Shown in pieces: positions 32,223-40,458 of a stretch of DNA of 40,458 nt. The DNA is from Lunatimonas salinarum (GTDB taxonomy: Bacteria > Bacteroidota > Bacteroidia > Cytophagales > Cyclobacteriaceae). Numbering within the stretch: position 1 is the stretch's first letter; every line of letters begins with the position of its first letter. The position numbers were made by a program, and so were the translations under genes. Location of the stretch: assembly GCF_017811155.1 (NCBI RefSeq), contig NZ_JACVCV010000026.1, positions 1 through 40,458 on the forward strand. Reading direction: 5' to 3'. Below the pieces are notes generated by a model that worked only from the letters and a program-made list of their open reading frames with translations, was not told the DNA's origin and made no database searches.

Positions 32223-32892
32223 AGGTTAGGAGCAGGCTCTTTTGGCGATTGACATAGTAGGTTACTGCCAATACCAGGAAGGAAAATCCGACCAACAACA
32301 GGCTATATTGGTTGGCTTGGGCGTAATTCATGGCTTCCACTTCGTTATAGATAGCCACGGAGACCACACGGGTTTCTCCGGGAATATTACCTCCTACCAT
32401 CAGGATCACACCAAACTCACCCACCGTATGGGCAAAGGTGAGTACGGATCCGGTAAGAAAGGCATTTTTCATATTGGGCAGCAAAACCCTGCGGAGAATG
32501 ATCCAATGACTTTTGCCCAAGGTATGCGCTGCATCCAGCCAAGCTTGGGGTACCGAGGCAAACCCAGATTTCAGTGGTTGTACCATAAAAGGCAAGCTGT
32601 AGATTACCGAAGCAATTACCAATCCGGGAAAGGTAAACACCAATCGGATATCAAAATACTCGTCCAAAAACCGCCCAAAGGTATTTTCTGGACTCAACAG
32701 CAGCAGCAGGTAAAAGCCCAAGACAGTGGGTGGCAATACTAAGGGAAGACTCACAATGGCCTCCGCTATGAACTTGACCCGATAACGGCTAAAGGCCAAC
32801 CAATACGCCAATGGGATACCGAGCAGCAACAGTAGCAAGGTCGTAAGGAACGCCAATTTGAAGGTCAGAACAAAAGGGGCTGTCTCCAACAT
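32215..32892 (-). CDS. modB: Molybdate ABC transporter permease
   Basis: A 225-residue inner-membrane protein with about five to six hydrophobic segments and the permease motif that contacts the ATPase (AWLDAAHTLGKSHWIILRRVLLP near 135-158). LPLVLPPTVLGFYLLLLL is the usual ModB segment. It forms the channel for molybdate or tungstate. It follows modA after 3 bases and overlaps modC by 8, so the three are one operon, order modA-modB-modC. Confidence 0.93.
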   Translation of the reverse strand: MLETAPFVLTFKLAFLTTLLLLLLGIPLAYWLAFSRYRVKFIAEAIVSLPLVLPPTVLGFYLLLLLSPENTFGRFLDEYFDIRLVFTFPGLVIASVIYSLPFMVQPLKSGFASVPQAWLDAAHTLGKSHWIILRRVLLPNMKNAFLTGSVLTFAHTVGEFGVILMVGGNIPGETRVVSVAIYNEVEAMNYAQANQYSLLLVGFSFLVLAVTYYVNRQKSLLLTYD

Positions 32893-32895
32893 AGG

Positions 32896-33654
32896 CTAAA
32901 GGGGCTTGGAAAATCCGAAATGCTGAAGGATGGCTACTGCTCTTTCTCCTTTCAAGTAATCAAAAAACTGCCGTGCTGCCTCTTTGTCCTTTCCGTAGCG
33001 GGTAATTACGCCTGCTTGGATCAGGGGCTGATGACTGTCTTCCGGAACCAGGAAATAACGAGGCTGCAACCTGCTCATGGTTGGTGATTTGGCCAAGGAA
33101 AGCGCAATCAAGCCTATATCGGCAGCGCCACTGGTAACAAACTGGGCTGCCTGGGAAATATTCTCACCATATACCAGCTTGGACGATAGCGTTTCATAAA
33201 TCCCATAGTGCTTCAACGTCTGCACTGCCTTTTCGCCGTAAGGTGCATGCCGCGGATTGGCGATAGCTACCTTTTTGACGGTGGGGGATCTTAAGGCGTC
33301 CATTCCTAGCTCGTCAGTGCGCACACTTTTACTCCAAAGGACAAGCCTACCCACAGCGTAGATATAAGGCTCGCCTACAGCATGCCCAGCACTAACCAGC
33401 TCTTGGGGATACTTTACATCCGCCGACAAAAAAATATCAAACGGCGCACCGTTGGAAATCTGTTCAAATAGCTTACCCGAAGATCCGTAGATGGGATCTA
33501 TACGAACACCCGTTACTTTGTACGTAGAAATGAGCGAATCCAATGCAAACTTGAGATCCGAAGCCGCTGCGACGCGTAGGGAGGCCGTACGCTGCGCGAA
33601 AAGTGGCAACGTCAGCAGCACCAAAAGCCCAAGCGTAAGAAGCGGTTGTTTCAT
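32896..33654 (-). CDS. modA: Molybdate-binding periplasmic protein
   Basis: A 252-residue exported binding protein with a signal peptide (1-20, ending LFAQ). The mature part follows the ModA plan: LRVAAASDLKFALDSL (the oxyanion-site Ser/Asp-rich start), YGSSGKLFEQISNGAPFDIFLSAD, VAIANPRHAPYGEKAVQTL, VYGENISQAAQFVTSGAADIG. It captures molybdate or tungstate for ModBC. No modE regulator and no molybdoenzyme is in the window. Its start lies just downstream of a long hairpin, 33670-33732. Confidence 0.93.
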   Translation of the reverse strand: MKQPLLTLGLLVLLTLPLFAQRTASLRVAAASDLKFALDSLISTYKVTGVRIDPIYGSSGKLFEQISNGAPFDIFLSADVKYPQELVSAGHAVGEPYIYAVGRLVLWSKSVRTDELGMDALRSPTVKKVAIANPRHAPYGEKAVQTLKHYGIYETLSSKLVYGENISQAAQFVTSGAADIGLIALSLAKSPTMSRLQPRYFLVPEDSHQPLIQAGVITRYGKDKEAARQFFDYLKGERAVAILQHFGFSKPL

Positions 33655-33669
33655 ACAGGTTACAGGAAA

Positions 33670-33732
33670 AAGGCTTGGAAGGAGAAAAAGGACTGTTGAG
33701 CTCTTACTAGTCCTTATTCTACTCCAAGCCTT
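33670..33732 (-). terminator. Long imperfect hairpin between the metzincin gene and modA
   Basis: AAGGCTTGGA (33670-33679) pairs with TCCAAGCCTT (33723-33732), and an inner AAGGACT (33688-33694) pairs with AGTCCTT (33709-33715), with a loop of 14 bases. On the minus strand the hairpin is followed by TTTTTCC, as in a terminator for the metalloprotease gene. Because it also lies in the modA leader, a regulatory role for modA is possible. Confidence 0.6.
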
Positions 33733-33754
33733 GGGTTCATTAGTCTAAAGTTAG

Positions 33755-36283
33755 CTATTTTTTGTCTGCGTCCAAAATCTCTCGGATTCTTGCTTGCACA
33801 TCTTCCAGGTGCAGCTTGGAAATCCGTTGGGAGGTACGAGGTACGGCAGCAGCTACCTGCTGCTGCAATGCCCTCAATTCACCTCTAGCCGCTGCCCGTA
33901 TGTCCGATTGGGATGCATTGATCGAAACACCCAGCCTCGCCCGCAGCGCGGGAGGGATAGCGGGGGCATTTTCCCGCAGCAAATAGCCCAACCGCTCGAC
34001 ATGGGCCCGCTGTAGGGCTCTGCGGTGCACATCGATCGGTCTACCATTGGGAAGCTCCGACCAAACACCTCTACGGATGTCCTCCATCAGCTCCAGCAAC
34101 CCATAAGCAGCAGTTCCGTTCAACGCCTCGTTTTCGATCACACGGCCCAATCTACCCCATTCCAACAGCCCATTTAGAGTGCTTACCTGTACATTGCGAA
34201 TGCTCTCCAGATACCCAAAGTCTTGGGTTCGGCTGACTATCTCTGCATCTATCAGCCAAGTGGGGGACTGAAAGAGGTTATCGTTGAGAAACTTTACGGC
34301 TTCTTTCTGGGTGGTCTTATCCACATGGGTGTAAACGGGTTCTCCCTGACCTGCTGACTTGTAAATTTCGTAAACACCGCCTACGTTGGTTCTCACATGG
34401 CCCATATACCTGTTAAACTGTGTGACCACCTGCCCATAGAGTTCGTTTAGGTCATCGTAGTTTTTAAACGGTTTGTCTGATTCTGCCGACCATTCCATCA
34501 GGTTGGGCACAATGCGTTGCAGGTTTTTGATGCCGTAGGTGGAGGCCTTCATGGCATCATCTCCCAAATCCTCGCTTTGGGTGCTGGGATCGTACGCATT
34601 GCCTTGACGCCCGTAGCGGTACAAGGGATCTCCTTTTTTTTCCAGGATCCACTGATCCAAGATGGGTTGTTCTTCTTCAGGAGTCTTCGCCTCAACAATG
34701 GGGCGGTATCCCCAAGCAATGGAATACACATCATAGGGGCCAATATCCGGCATTAGGCTCACACCTTCATCTTCCGGCTGTGCGATGTAGTTGAAACGGG
34801 CGTAGTCCATGATAGATGGCGCGGTTCCATATTGATGGGTAAAGGTCGCAGAACGCAAGGAGTCAACTGGATAAGCAAAGGACGAAGCAAAGTTGTGGGG
34901 TAGCCCTAGCGTGTGGCCAACTTCATGCGCTGACACAAAGCGGATCAATCTTCCCATCACCTCGTCTCGAAACTTAGGCCCTCGGGCATCCGGATTGATG
35001 GCGGCCGTTTGGATAAAAAACCAGTTCCTCAATAGGTTCATCACATTGTGGTACCAGCCAATGTCCGATTCCAGGATTTCTCCGGATCGTGGATCCGATA
35101 CGTGGGGACCGTAAGCGTTTTGTATATCGGACGCAAAATAACGTATCACGGAATAACGGGCATCTTCCGGACTCCAGTCAGGGTCTTCTTCCGGAGAAGG
35201 AGCCTCTTTTGCGGTGATGGCATTTTTAAAGCCTGCGGCTTCAAAAGCTTTGTTCCAATCCTCCACTCCCTGCTTTAAGTAGGGAACCCATTTTTCCGGA
35301 GTGGCAGGATCGATGTAGTACACTATTTGCTTTTTTGGCTCTACCAGATCGCCCCGTTTGAATTTCTCTATATCTTCTTCTTTCACCTCCAGTCTCCAAC
35401 GATCCAAGTACGTACGTTTGGTCGCCTTTTGTTCGTCCAGCCCATAATCGGTTACGGTGGTGTTGAACCAGCCTACCCTTCTGTCGGCTAGGCGTTGCCT
35501 CATGGGCTCTTTGGGAAGCAATACCATGGAACTGTTCATCTCGACGGTGATCAGTCCAGTAGAAGAATTGGAAGGAGGATCCGAAGCAGCGTAGGTCATC
35601 ACATACCGGGCTTCGATGTTGATGGGGAAGGACTTCACGCTTTCGATGTAGGAGCGCTCGCTATCAAGTCGGCTCACCTTATATTGCGTACGCCTGCTAC
35701 GAGGCAGACCGAGCGGTTGTATGTCTTTGGTAAACAGGTCAGTGACTTCAATTACCAGCGTGCCGGCAGGATCATTGGCCGCTTTGATATCGAATTTATT
35801 CAGAATCGGTTCCAGATTGGAGCTGCGCACGGCTTGGAAGATCGGTAGGGAATCGGCGGCCGTATTGCTGTAGGAGACCACTTTTAATAAAATATGGTCC
35901 CCTTGGCGGTCCCAGCGCAGCATTTGGGTATTGGTGCGTTCCCCACCATAGCCGATCCCATCGGCTGTCTTGGCGATGGTGGTCACCATCAGCATTTCTC
36001 TGCCCAGGAGGGTGTCCGGAATTTCGTAGAAGTACTTGCCTTTGATTTCGTGCACTTTAAACAGGCCATCCCGGGAGTTAGCATCTTTGGTAATGACTTG
36101 GCTGTAGGGTTTAAAAGGGCTTTTGGTCTCGGTGGTATCCTTCTTGGGTGCCTCCACTACAGGGGCTTCCTTTTTGAGCCAATTTCTCCGCATTCGCTGT
36201 CCCAGCGCATCTGCTGATATCAGACTCAGCCCAAGCAGCAAAACTATGCTAAATCTCAAATAGCTACTAATGTTACGCTTCAT
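33755..36283 (-). CDS. Large secreted zinc metalloprotease (DUF5117/DUF4953 type)
   Basis: An 842-residue protein from the ATG at 36283 (ATG 36289 also fits). The signal peptide is about 1-30 (ISADALG). A DUF5118/DUF5117-type N-terminal region runs to about 300 (ANSRDGLFKVHEIKGKYFYE, YIDPATPEKWVPYLKQGVED), then the metzincin site HEVGHTLGLPH, with H453, E454, H457 and H463, and a Met-turn candidate SIMDYARFNY. The long C-terminal helical part fits the DUF4953 region. Such proteases are common in Bacteroidota and probably act in the periplasm or outside. It is a single gene ending at the 33670 hairpin. Confidence 0.9.
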   Translation of the reverse strand: MKRNISSYLRFSIVLLLGLSLISADALGQRMRRNWLKKEAPVVEAPKKDTTETKSPFKPYSQVITKDANSRDGLFKVHEIKGKYFYEIPDTLLGREMLMVTTIAKTADGIGYGGERTNTQMLRWDRQGDHILLKVVSYSNTAADSLPIFQAVRSSNLEPILNKFDIKAANDPAGTLVIEVTDLFTKDIQPLGLPRSRRTQYKVSRLDSERSYIESVKSFPINIEARYVMTYAASDPPSNSSTGLITVEMNSSMVLLPKEPMRQRLADRRVGWFNTTVTDYGLDEQKATKRTYLDRWRLEVKEEDIEKFKRGDLVEPKKQIVYYIDPATPEKWVPYLKQGVEDWNKAFEAAGFKNAITAKEAPSPEEDPDWSPEDARYSVIRYFASDIQNAYGPHVSDPRSGEILESDIGWYHNVMNLLRNWFFIQTAAINPDARGPKFRDEVMGRLIRFVSAHEVGHTLGLPHNFASSFAYPVDSLRSATFTHQYGTAPSIMDYARFNYIAQPEDEGVSLMPDIGPYDVYSIAWGYRPIVEAKTPEEEQPILDQWILEKKGDPLYRYGRQGNAYDPSTQSEDLGDDAMKASTYGIKNLQRIVPNLMEWSAESDKPFKNYDDLNELYGQVVTQFNRYMGHVRTNVGGVYEIYKSAGQGEPVYTHVDKTTQKEAVKFLNDNLFQSPTWLIDAEIVSRTQDFGYLESIRNVQVSTLNGLLEWGRLGRVIENEALNGTAAYGLLELMEDIRRGVWSELPNGRPIDVHRRALQRAHVERLGYLLRENAPAIPPALRARLGVSINASQSDIRAAARGELRALQQQVAAAVPRTSQRISKLHLEDVQARIREILDADKK

Positions 36284-36599
36284 GCACATGATTTTGTTTA
36301 TTTTAGCCCAAAATAAAGGTAAAATTTCCAATAGTTTGGGTGTTGAGAAGTAATTTTCCCTGTATTAAGGCCTAACTTTTGGATTATGAAAGATATTTTT
36401 AGCTCTCTGTGAGGCCATGGATCCCACATTGATACTACTCTGGACATAATTGACTGACCTGCATCACCTTTTTACATGGAGATTAAAGTGAACGGCCATT
36501 TGGCAAAAGGATAATTTTGGTGTTGACTTTCCTGTAAATTACCAATCTGAAAATGTTCCTTTTCAAAATGTTAGCTTTTTTAGAAAGTTCACTAGCTTA

Positions 36600-38474
36600 G
36601 TGAAAAGTTCCGCGGTTCAAATAAAGCCCTCGGCTTTCAAAGGTATTTTAAGTATTATCATTGTGAGTAAGCATAAGTCAATTTTTAAAAGCCCTGACAC
36701 AAAAATCCGTTTGATCAAAAAAATTTTTGATCAAAACAATGCCATTCTCCAAGTTTTAAGCTTTTTTGCCTTTGGCCTGCTTATCTATGACTTAGGGTTT
36801 AGAGATGAAGTTCAGACTGGCAATCTGGGCAATTTATTTTATATTATATTACTTTTTTTGTCAGTTGGTTTTTGCATTCGCCTTTTCTCCAAAGCAGAAA
36901 GGTATAGCGTTGGCAGGTATGTAGTGGAAGTCTTCATTATTTTGTTTTTGATGATTGTCTCATTGGCAAATTTTGGGTTGATCCAATTTGATGACAGCAT
37001 TCAATTTGGCAACCTACCTATTAAAGCATTTTTGGTCAACCTCTTGATTTTAATTTTATTTCTCATAGAGCTAAGTAAATTAACCTTACAGGTCAATCAA
37101 CTTAAAATCCACCCTGCCTTAGTTTTTATTTTAAGTTTCATCGTTGTAATTATCATTGGTACAGGCATGCTGCTTCTACCTAATGCCACCACAGACGGCA
37201 TAAGCCTAGTGGACGCCTTATTCACTTCAACTTCTGCTGTATGCGTTACCGGGTTGATTGTATTGGATACCTCCTCCGACTTCACCTTCCTCGGCCAATT
37301 TATCATTCTAATTCTCTTTCAGGTAGGAGGACTTGGGATGATGACCTTCACTTCATTTTTTGGGTTTTTCTTCAAAGGCTCTTATTCTCTGCAAAACCAG
37401 CTGTTTTTAAAAGATTATATCAATGAAGATAACATTGGCGCCATCAATTCCACCTTGCTGAAAATTATTGTATTTACATTGATAACTGAAGGTATAGCTA
37501 CTATATTGATTTTTAAGATAATCGATCAAGGGCTTTTTGATAGTACCGGTGACCAGTTGTTTTTCTCGGTTTTTCATGCCATTTCAGGGTTTTGTAATGC
37601 GGGTTTTTCCATTCTTGGAAATGGACTTTACGAGGTGGGTTTCAGAGAAGAATATACAATTCATTTGATTATTGCTTTCACGATAATCTTGGGAGGAATA
37701 GGGTTTCCTGTGGTACTTGGGTATTTCAATTACCTCAAGCATGTAGTGGTTGACTCCACCAAAATGATCACAAAAGAAAGGGCGTACCAACATGCACCGA
37801 GGGTAGTAAATGTCAATATACGTTTAATTGTATACACAACATCCATATTGTTTCTGATAGGTTTTGTCACCTTTTGGGTTTTTGAATCTAACCATGCACT
37901 GGCTGGACTAACAGGATATGGCAAATTTGTAACGGCTTTTTTTGGCTCGGTTACACCCAGAACCGCTGGTTTTAATACGGTGGATATGTCATCATTGGCG
38001 ATGCCCACCATCTTGATTTACCTGATCCTAATGTGGATAGGTGCTTCGCCTGGATCAACAGGAGGCGGATTAAAGACAAGTACCATCGCAGTTGCAGTAT
38101 TAAATGTCGTAAGTATAGCCAAAGGAAAAGATCGAGTGGAAATATTCAAAAGGCAAATAAGCAATGAAACACTCCAAAAAGCTTTTGCAGTCATCTTATT
38201 GTCCTTTTTGGTCATTGGCTTAGGGGTATTTTTGGTGCTTTTATTTGATCCTTGGCTTCCATTGGTCAGTGTGGCATTTGAAATATTCTCCGCTTTCTCT
38301 ACTGTGGGCTTAAGTTTGGGAATTACAGGAGACTTTTCTACAGGAAGTAAAATCGTCGTTACAGTAATTATGTTTTTGGGAAGGGTAGGTACCCTGACAG
38401 TGTTGGTTGCATTTGTTCAAAAAGCCAGAACATTACGGTATAAATATCCAGAAGAAGGCGTATTCATTACTTAA
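36600..38474 (+). CDS. trkH: Potassium uptake channel subunit, TrkH/KtrB family
   Basis: A 624-residue membrane protein. The four selectivity-filter segments of the TrkH/Ktr family are visible: TSTSAVCVTGLIV, SGFCNAGFSI, TPRTAGFNTV and SAFSTVGLSLG. The family arises by fourfold M1-P-M2 repeats, and here there is an extra N-terminal hydrophobic region of about 150 residues, longer than in KtrB (about 450 residues). The start is uncertain: GTG 36600 is used, and GTG 36663 is an alternative. The partner regulator gene begins 13 bases downstream. Base use is AT-richer than in the genes to its left. The 268 bases upstream (36332-36599) hold no gene. Confidence 0.92.
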   Translation: MKSSAVQIKPSAFKGILSIIIVSKHKSIFKSPDTKIRLIKKIFDQNNAILQVLSFFAFGLLIYDLGFRDEVQTGNLGNLFYIILLFLSVGFCIRLFSKAERYSVGRYVVEVFIILFLMIVSLANFGLIQFDDSIQFGNLPIKAFLVNLLILILFLIELSKLTLQVNQLKIHPALVFILSFIVVIIIGTGMLLLPNATTDGISLVDALFTSTSAVCVTGLIVLDTSSDFTFLGQFIILILFQVGGLGMMTFTSFFGFFFKGSYSLQNQLFLKDYINEDNIGAINSTLLKIIVFTLITEGIATILIFKIIDQGLFDSTGDQLFFSVFHAISGFCNAGFSILGNGLYEVGFREEYTIHLIIAFTIILGGIGFPVVLGYFNYLKHVVVDSTKMITKERAYQHAPRVVNVNIRLIVYTTSILFLIGFVTFWVFESNHALAGLTGYGKFVTAFFGSVTPRTAGFNTVDMSSLAMPTILIYLILMWIGASPGSTGGGLKTSTIAVAVLNVVSIAKGKDRVEIFKRQISNETLQKAFAVILLSFLVIGLGVFLVLLFDPWLPLVSVAFEIFSAFSTVGLSLGITGDFSTGSKIVVTVIMFLGRVGTLTVLVAFVQKARTLRYKYPEEGVFIT

Positions 38475-38487
38475 ACATCAATAAACT

Positions 38488-39177
38488 ATGAAATATATCA
38501 TCGTAGGATTGGGAAATTTTGGCGGACATCTAGCTGCACGTTTGACCAGTTACGGACATGAAGTTATTGGTATAGATGCAAGTGAGGATAAAGTAGAGGC
38601 CGTGAAAGACAAAATTACACACGCCATAGCAATGGATGCTACCGATATTCATGCTGTCAGAAATCTTCCTTGTAGAGAGGCGGATGCCGTCATCATTGCA
38701 ATTGGGGAAGATTTTGGAGCATCCATCATGGTCACGGCACTTTTTAAACAATTGCAGATCAAACGGCTGATTTCCCGCTCTATCAATAAAGTACATGAAA
38801 CAGTCATTCAAGCCATCGGTGTAGATGAAATCCTTCATCCGGAAGAAGACTCTGCCGAACGTATGGCCAAAAGTCTTCAAATGAAAGGTGTGATTGACTC
38901 ATTGGATGTGTCTGATGACTATAATATAATTGAAGTAAAAGCACCTAGGCGATATGTAGGACTGACCATTGCAGAAACTAAAATCAGACAAGATTACCGC
39001 ATCAATATTTTGACTCTGATCAAAATGGAAGAGAGACCTAATATTTTTGGAGTGAAATCCAAAAGCAAAAAAGTCACCGGTGTGGTCACGGCAAACACCA
39101 AAATAGAAGAGGATGATATTTTGCTTTTATTCGGTCATATTAAAGACATTAAGGAAATATTGAGTTTGGAGGATTAA
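38488..39177 (+). CDS. trkA: Potassium uptake regulatory subunit, TrkA/KtrA family
   Basis: A 229-residue cytoplasmic protein. The N-terminal RCK-N domain has the nucleotide-binding GLGNFGGHLA (about 7-16) and a following acidic residue (GIDAS). The C-terminal RCK-C domain covers about 140-229 (GLTIAETKIRQDYRINILTL, TKIEEDDILLLFG). It gates the TrkH/KtrB channel in response to nucleotides. At one RCK-N plus one RCK-C it is the KtrA length, half of E. coli TrkA. It lies between trkH and the response regulator gene with gaps of 13 and 16 bases, so all three are one operon. Confidence 0.93.
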   Translation: MKYIIVGLGNFGGHLAARLTSYGHEVIGIDASEDKVEAVKDKITHAIAMDATDIHAVRNLPCREADAVIIAIGEDFGASIMVTALFKQLQIKRLISRSINKVHETVIQAIGVDEILHPEEDSAERMAKSLQMKGVIDSLDVSDDYNIIEVKAPRRYVGLTIAETKIRQDYRINILTLIKMEERPNIFGVKSKSKKVTGVVTANTKIEEDDILLLFGHIKDIKEILSLED

Positions 39178-39193
39178 GAAGGGGTTAAATGCC

Positions 39194-40426
39194 ATGAAAG
39201 GAAAAATACTGATCATAGATGATGAAGAAAAACTCAGGAATCTTACAGCCAAACTGCTTGGATATGAAGGGTATGAAGTGGTTGGAGCCGAAAATATTCA
39301 ACAGGCCAAACGAAAAATGGATCAGTTTTCCCCAGATGTGGTCGTCTGCGATGTCAAACTTCCTGATGGTAACGGTGTTGACTTCGTCATTCATTCCAAA
39401 GAAAAATATCCTGAAAAGGAATTTATCCTTTTGACAGCTTTCGGCAGAATCCAGGATGGTGTAAAAGCTGTAAAACATGGAATTTTTGATTACCTGGTCA
39501 AGGGTGATGACCATGAAAAACTGATTCCTCTGTTGGAAAAGGCCAGTCAAAAAGCTAGGCTCCAAAATGAACTTTTACAATTAAAAGAGCAACTGGTTAA
39601 AAAGTACAGTTTTGACAGCATCTTGGGAAAAAGCCCTGCGATAGCCCAAGCAAAAGAGCTGGCAAAAAAAGTTGCTAAAACAGATGCGACTGTCTTATTT
39701 ACAGGGCCTACAGGCACTGGAAAAGAGGTTTTTGCTCAAGCAATTCACTATGAAGGAAATAGGAATACAAAGCCTTTTGTTGCCATCAATTGCAGTGCGA
39801 TAAGTGGAGAAATCTTGGAAAGTGAACTGTTCGGTCACAAAGCTGGAGCGTTCACAGGAGCCACGAAAGACAAAAAAGGCTTATTTGAAGAAGCACATCA
39901 AGGTTCAATATTCCTGGATGAAATAGGCGAAATGCCCTTGGAATTACAGGCCAAATTCCTAAGGGTTTTAGAATCGGGAACCTTTATCCGGGTAGGTGAT
40001 ACCAAAGAAGTCAAAGTGGATGTTAGGATCATTGCTGCCACCAACCGAAGTTTAGAGGAAGAAGTGGCGATGGGCAATTTTAGAGAAGATTTATTATACA
40101 GACTTTCGGTCATTCAAATCCCCCTGCCTCCTCTTTCAGATAGAAGATCAGATATCCCTGAATTGACAGCCCACTTTACAAAAATTTTCTCAGCAAAAAC
40201 CAACGCTAAAATCAAAAAAATAAGTCCAGAGTTTTTAAAGGAATTAAAAGCTTACCCTTTTAAAGGAAATATAAGAGAATTGAGAAATATTGTCGAAAGA
40301 GCTGTTATCTTATGTGATGGGGATACACTTACTCCGGATTTATTGGCTCTTCCCTTAACTTCTTCAGGATCTCAAGAACCAGAATCATACACGATGGCTG
40401 CTGCTGGATATTCCGGAGCATGCTGA
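39194..40426 (+). CDS. NtrC-family sigma-54 response regulator, truncated at its C-terminus
   Basis: 410 residues are visible. The receiver domain (about 1-120) has D9, D10 and the phosphorylated D53 (VVCDVKLPDG). The AAA+ sigma-54 activator domain follows: Walker A GPTGTGKE, the sigma-54-contacting loop GAFTGATKD, Walker B GSIFLDEIG, and PFKGNIRELRN near its end. The Fis-type DNA-binding helix-turn-helix that normally follows is missing. The protein runs into SYTMAAAGYSGAC and stops inside a sequence that resembles an insertion-sequence end beginning at about 40405. Without the HTH it could not bind its own enhancer site. Co-transcription with trkHA suggests control of potassium or osmotic responses; this is inference. 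Confidence 0.85.
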   Translation: MKGKILIIDDEEKLRNLTAKLLGYEGYEVVGAENIQQAKRKMDQFSPDVVVCDVKLPDGNGVDFVIHSKEKYPEKEFILLTAFGRIQDGVKAVKHGIFDYLVKGDDHEKLIPLLEKASQKARLQNELLQLKEQLVKKYSFDSILGKSPAIAQAKELAKKVAKTDATVLFTGPTGTGKEVFAQAIHYEGNRNTKPFVAINCSAISGEILESELFGHKAGAFTGATKDKKGLFEEAHQGSIFLDEIGEMPLELQAKFLRVLESGTFIRVGDTKEVKVDVRIIAATNRSLEEEVAMGNFREDLLYRLSVIQIPLPPLSDRRSDIPELTAHFTKIFSAKTNAKIKKISPEFLKELKAYPFKGNIRELRNIVERAVILCDGDTLTPDLLALPLTSSGSQEPESYTMAAAGYSGAC

Positions 40427-40458
40427 CCCCTCTGAACCGGAATGTTTTTGAGTTGTGA
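40405..40458 (+). mobile_element. Probable end of an IS21-type insertion sequence
   Basis: The last 54 bases begin TGGATATTCCGGAGCATGCT and continue GACCCCTCTGAACCGGAATG. A terminal TG followed by TTCCGG and GCTGACCCC-like repeats recalls the ends of IS21-family elements. It starts exactly where the NtrC-type protein loses its expected sequence. No transposase gene is in view because the window ends. Target-site duplication and the other end cannot be seen. Confidence 0.5.

Noticed and set aside
33670-33732. Moco riboswitch before modA
   Set aside because: The hairpin is too simple for the known Moco element and works as a terminator; no conserved core was recognised.
35495-36217. Two plus-strand frames antisense to the metzincin gene
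   Set aside because: They overlap a well-supported protease gene and have no signal peptide or family motif.

Overview
The window looks like a chromosomal stretch from a Bacteroidota bacterium, most likely in or near the Cytophagales (Algoriphagus/Cyclobacterium/Echinicola-like). The support is family content: a TonB-dependent receptor with an N-terminal carboxypeptidase-like domain, many secreted lipoproteins and barrels, GldI-like FKBP lipoproteins beside a DHH phosphoesterase and ndk, DUF6428 next to arsR, and DUF5117-type metalloproteases. There are also two promoters of the phylum type (TTTG, about 20 bases, TAnnTTTG) and short intergenic palindromes common in this phylum. No rRNA, tRNA or CRISPR array was seen.

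Layout. (1) 167-4060, minus strand: a probable copper-linked operon. Two paralogous small membrane proteins with an invariant C-x9-C-x3-C motif are followed by an MbnP-like lipoprotein, an MbnH-like di-haem peroxidase and a barrel protein with a CDACGC segment. (2) 4157-7928: a DinB-fold gene, then an arsenic cluster, arsR - DUF6428 - arsC - acr3. A palindromic operator sits on the promoter, and degenerate 7-base repeats lie in three of its intergenic gaps. (3) 7947-10727: a scar region with only the 3' ends of an nrdA-like, a fic-like and a vsr-like gene, a secreted protein of unknown function, another coding-like scrap and one intact vsr. (4) 11089-16063: a secreted barrel and a Kelch-like lipoprotein with overlapping genes, a convergent barrel, DoxX, and a 5'-truncated barrel gene. 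(5) 16125-22986: a two-repeat secreted protein, SlyD-like FKBP, a GMC oxidoreductase with its subunit 3, a TonB receptor and a nitroreductase. (6) 23043-30253: three FKBP lipoproteins, an NrnA-like DHH phosphoesterase, a divergent ndk, a DUF885 peptidase and a DUF4038/GH140-like hydrolase. (7) 30334-36283, minus strand: a Kazal lipoprotein, a two-gene methyltransferase/small membrane protein unit, modABC, and a large metzincin. (8) 36600-40426: trkH - trkA - NtrC-type regulator, AT-richer than its neighbours. The regulator lacks its DNA-binding domain, and the last 54 bases resemble the end of an IS21-type element.

The arsenic genes form a working resistance route: ArsR senses, ArsC reduces arsenate, Acr3 exports arsenite. 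The first operon probably handles copper at the cell envelope, with MbnH modifying MbnP. modABC imports molybdate. TrkH/TrkA takes up potassium. The best leads for something undescribed are the paired C-x9-C-x3-C proteins in the MbnP/MbnH operon, the vicinal-cysteine tails shared by ArsR and DUF6428, the heptad repeats, and the cluster of gene tails. All functions are read from sequence by eye; no database search was run.
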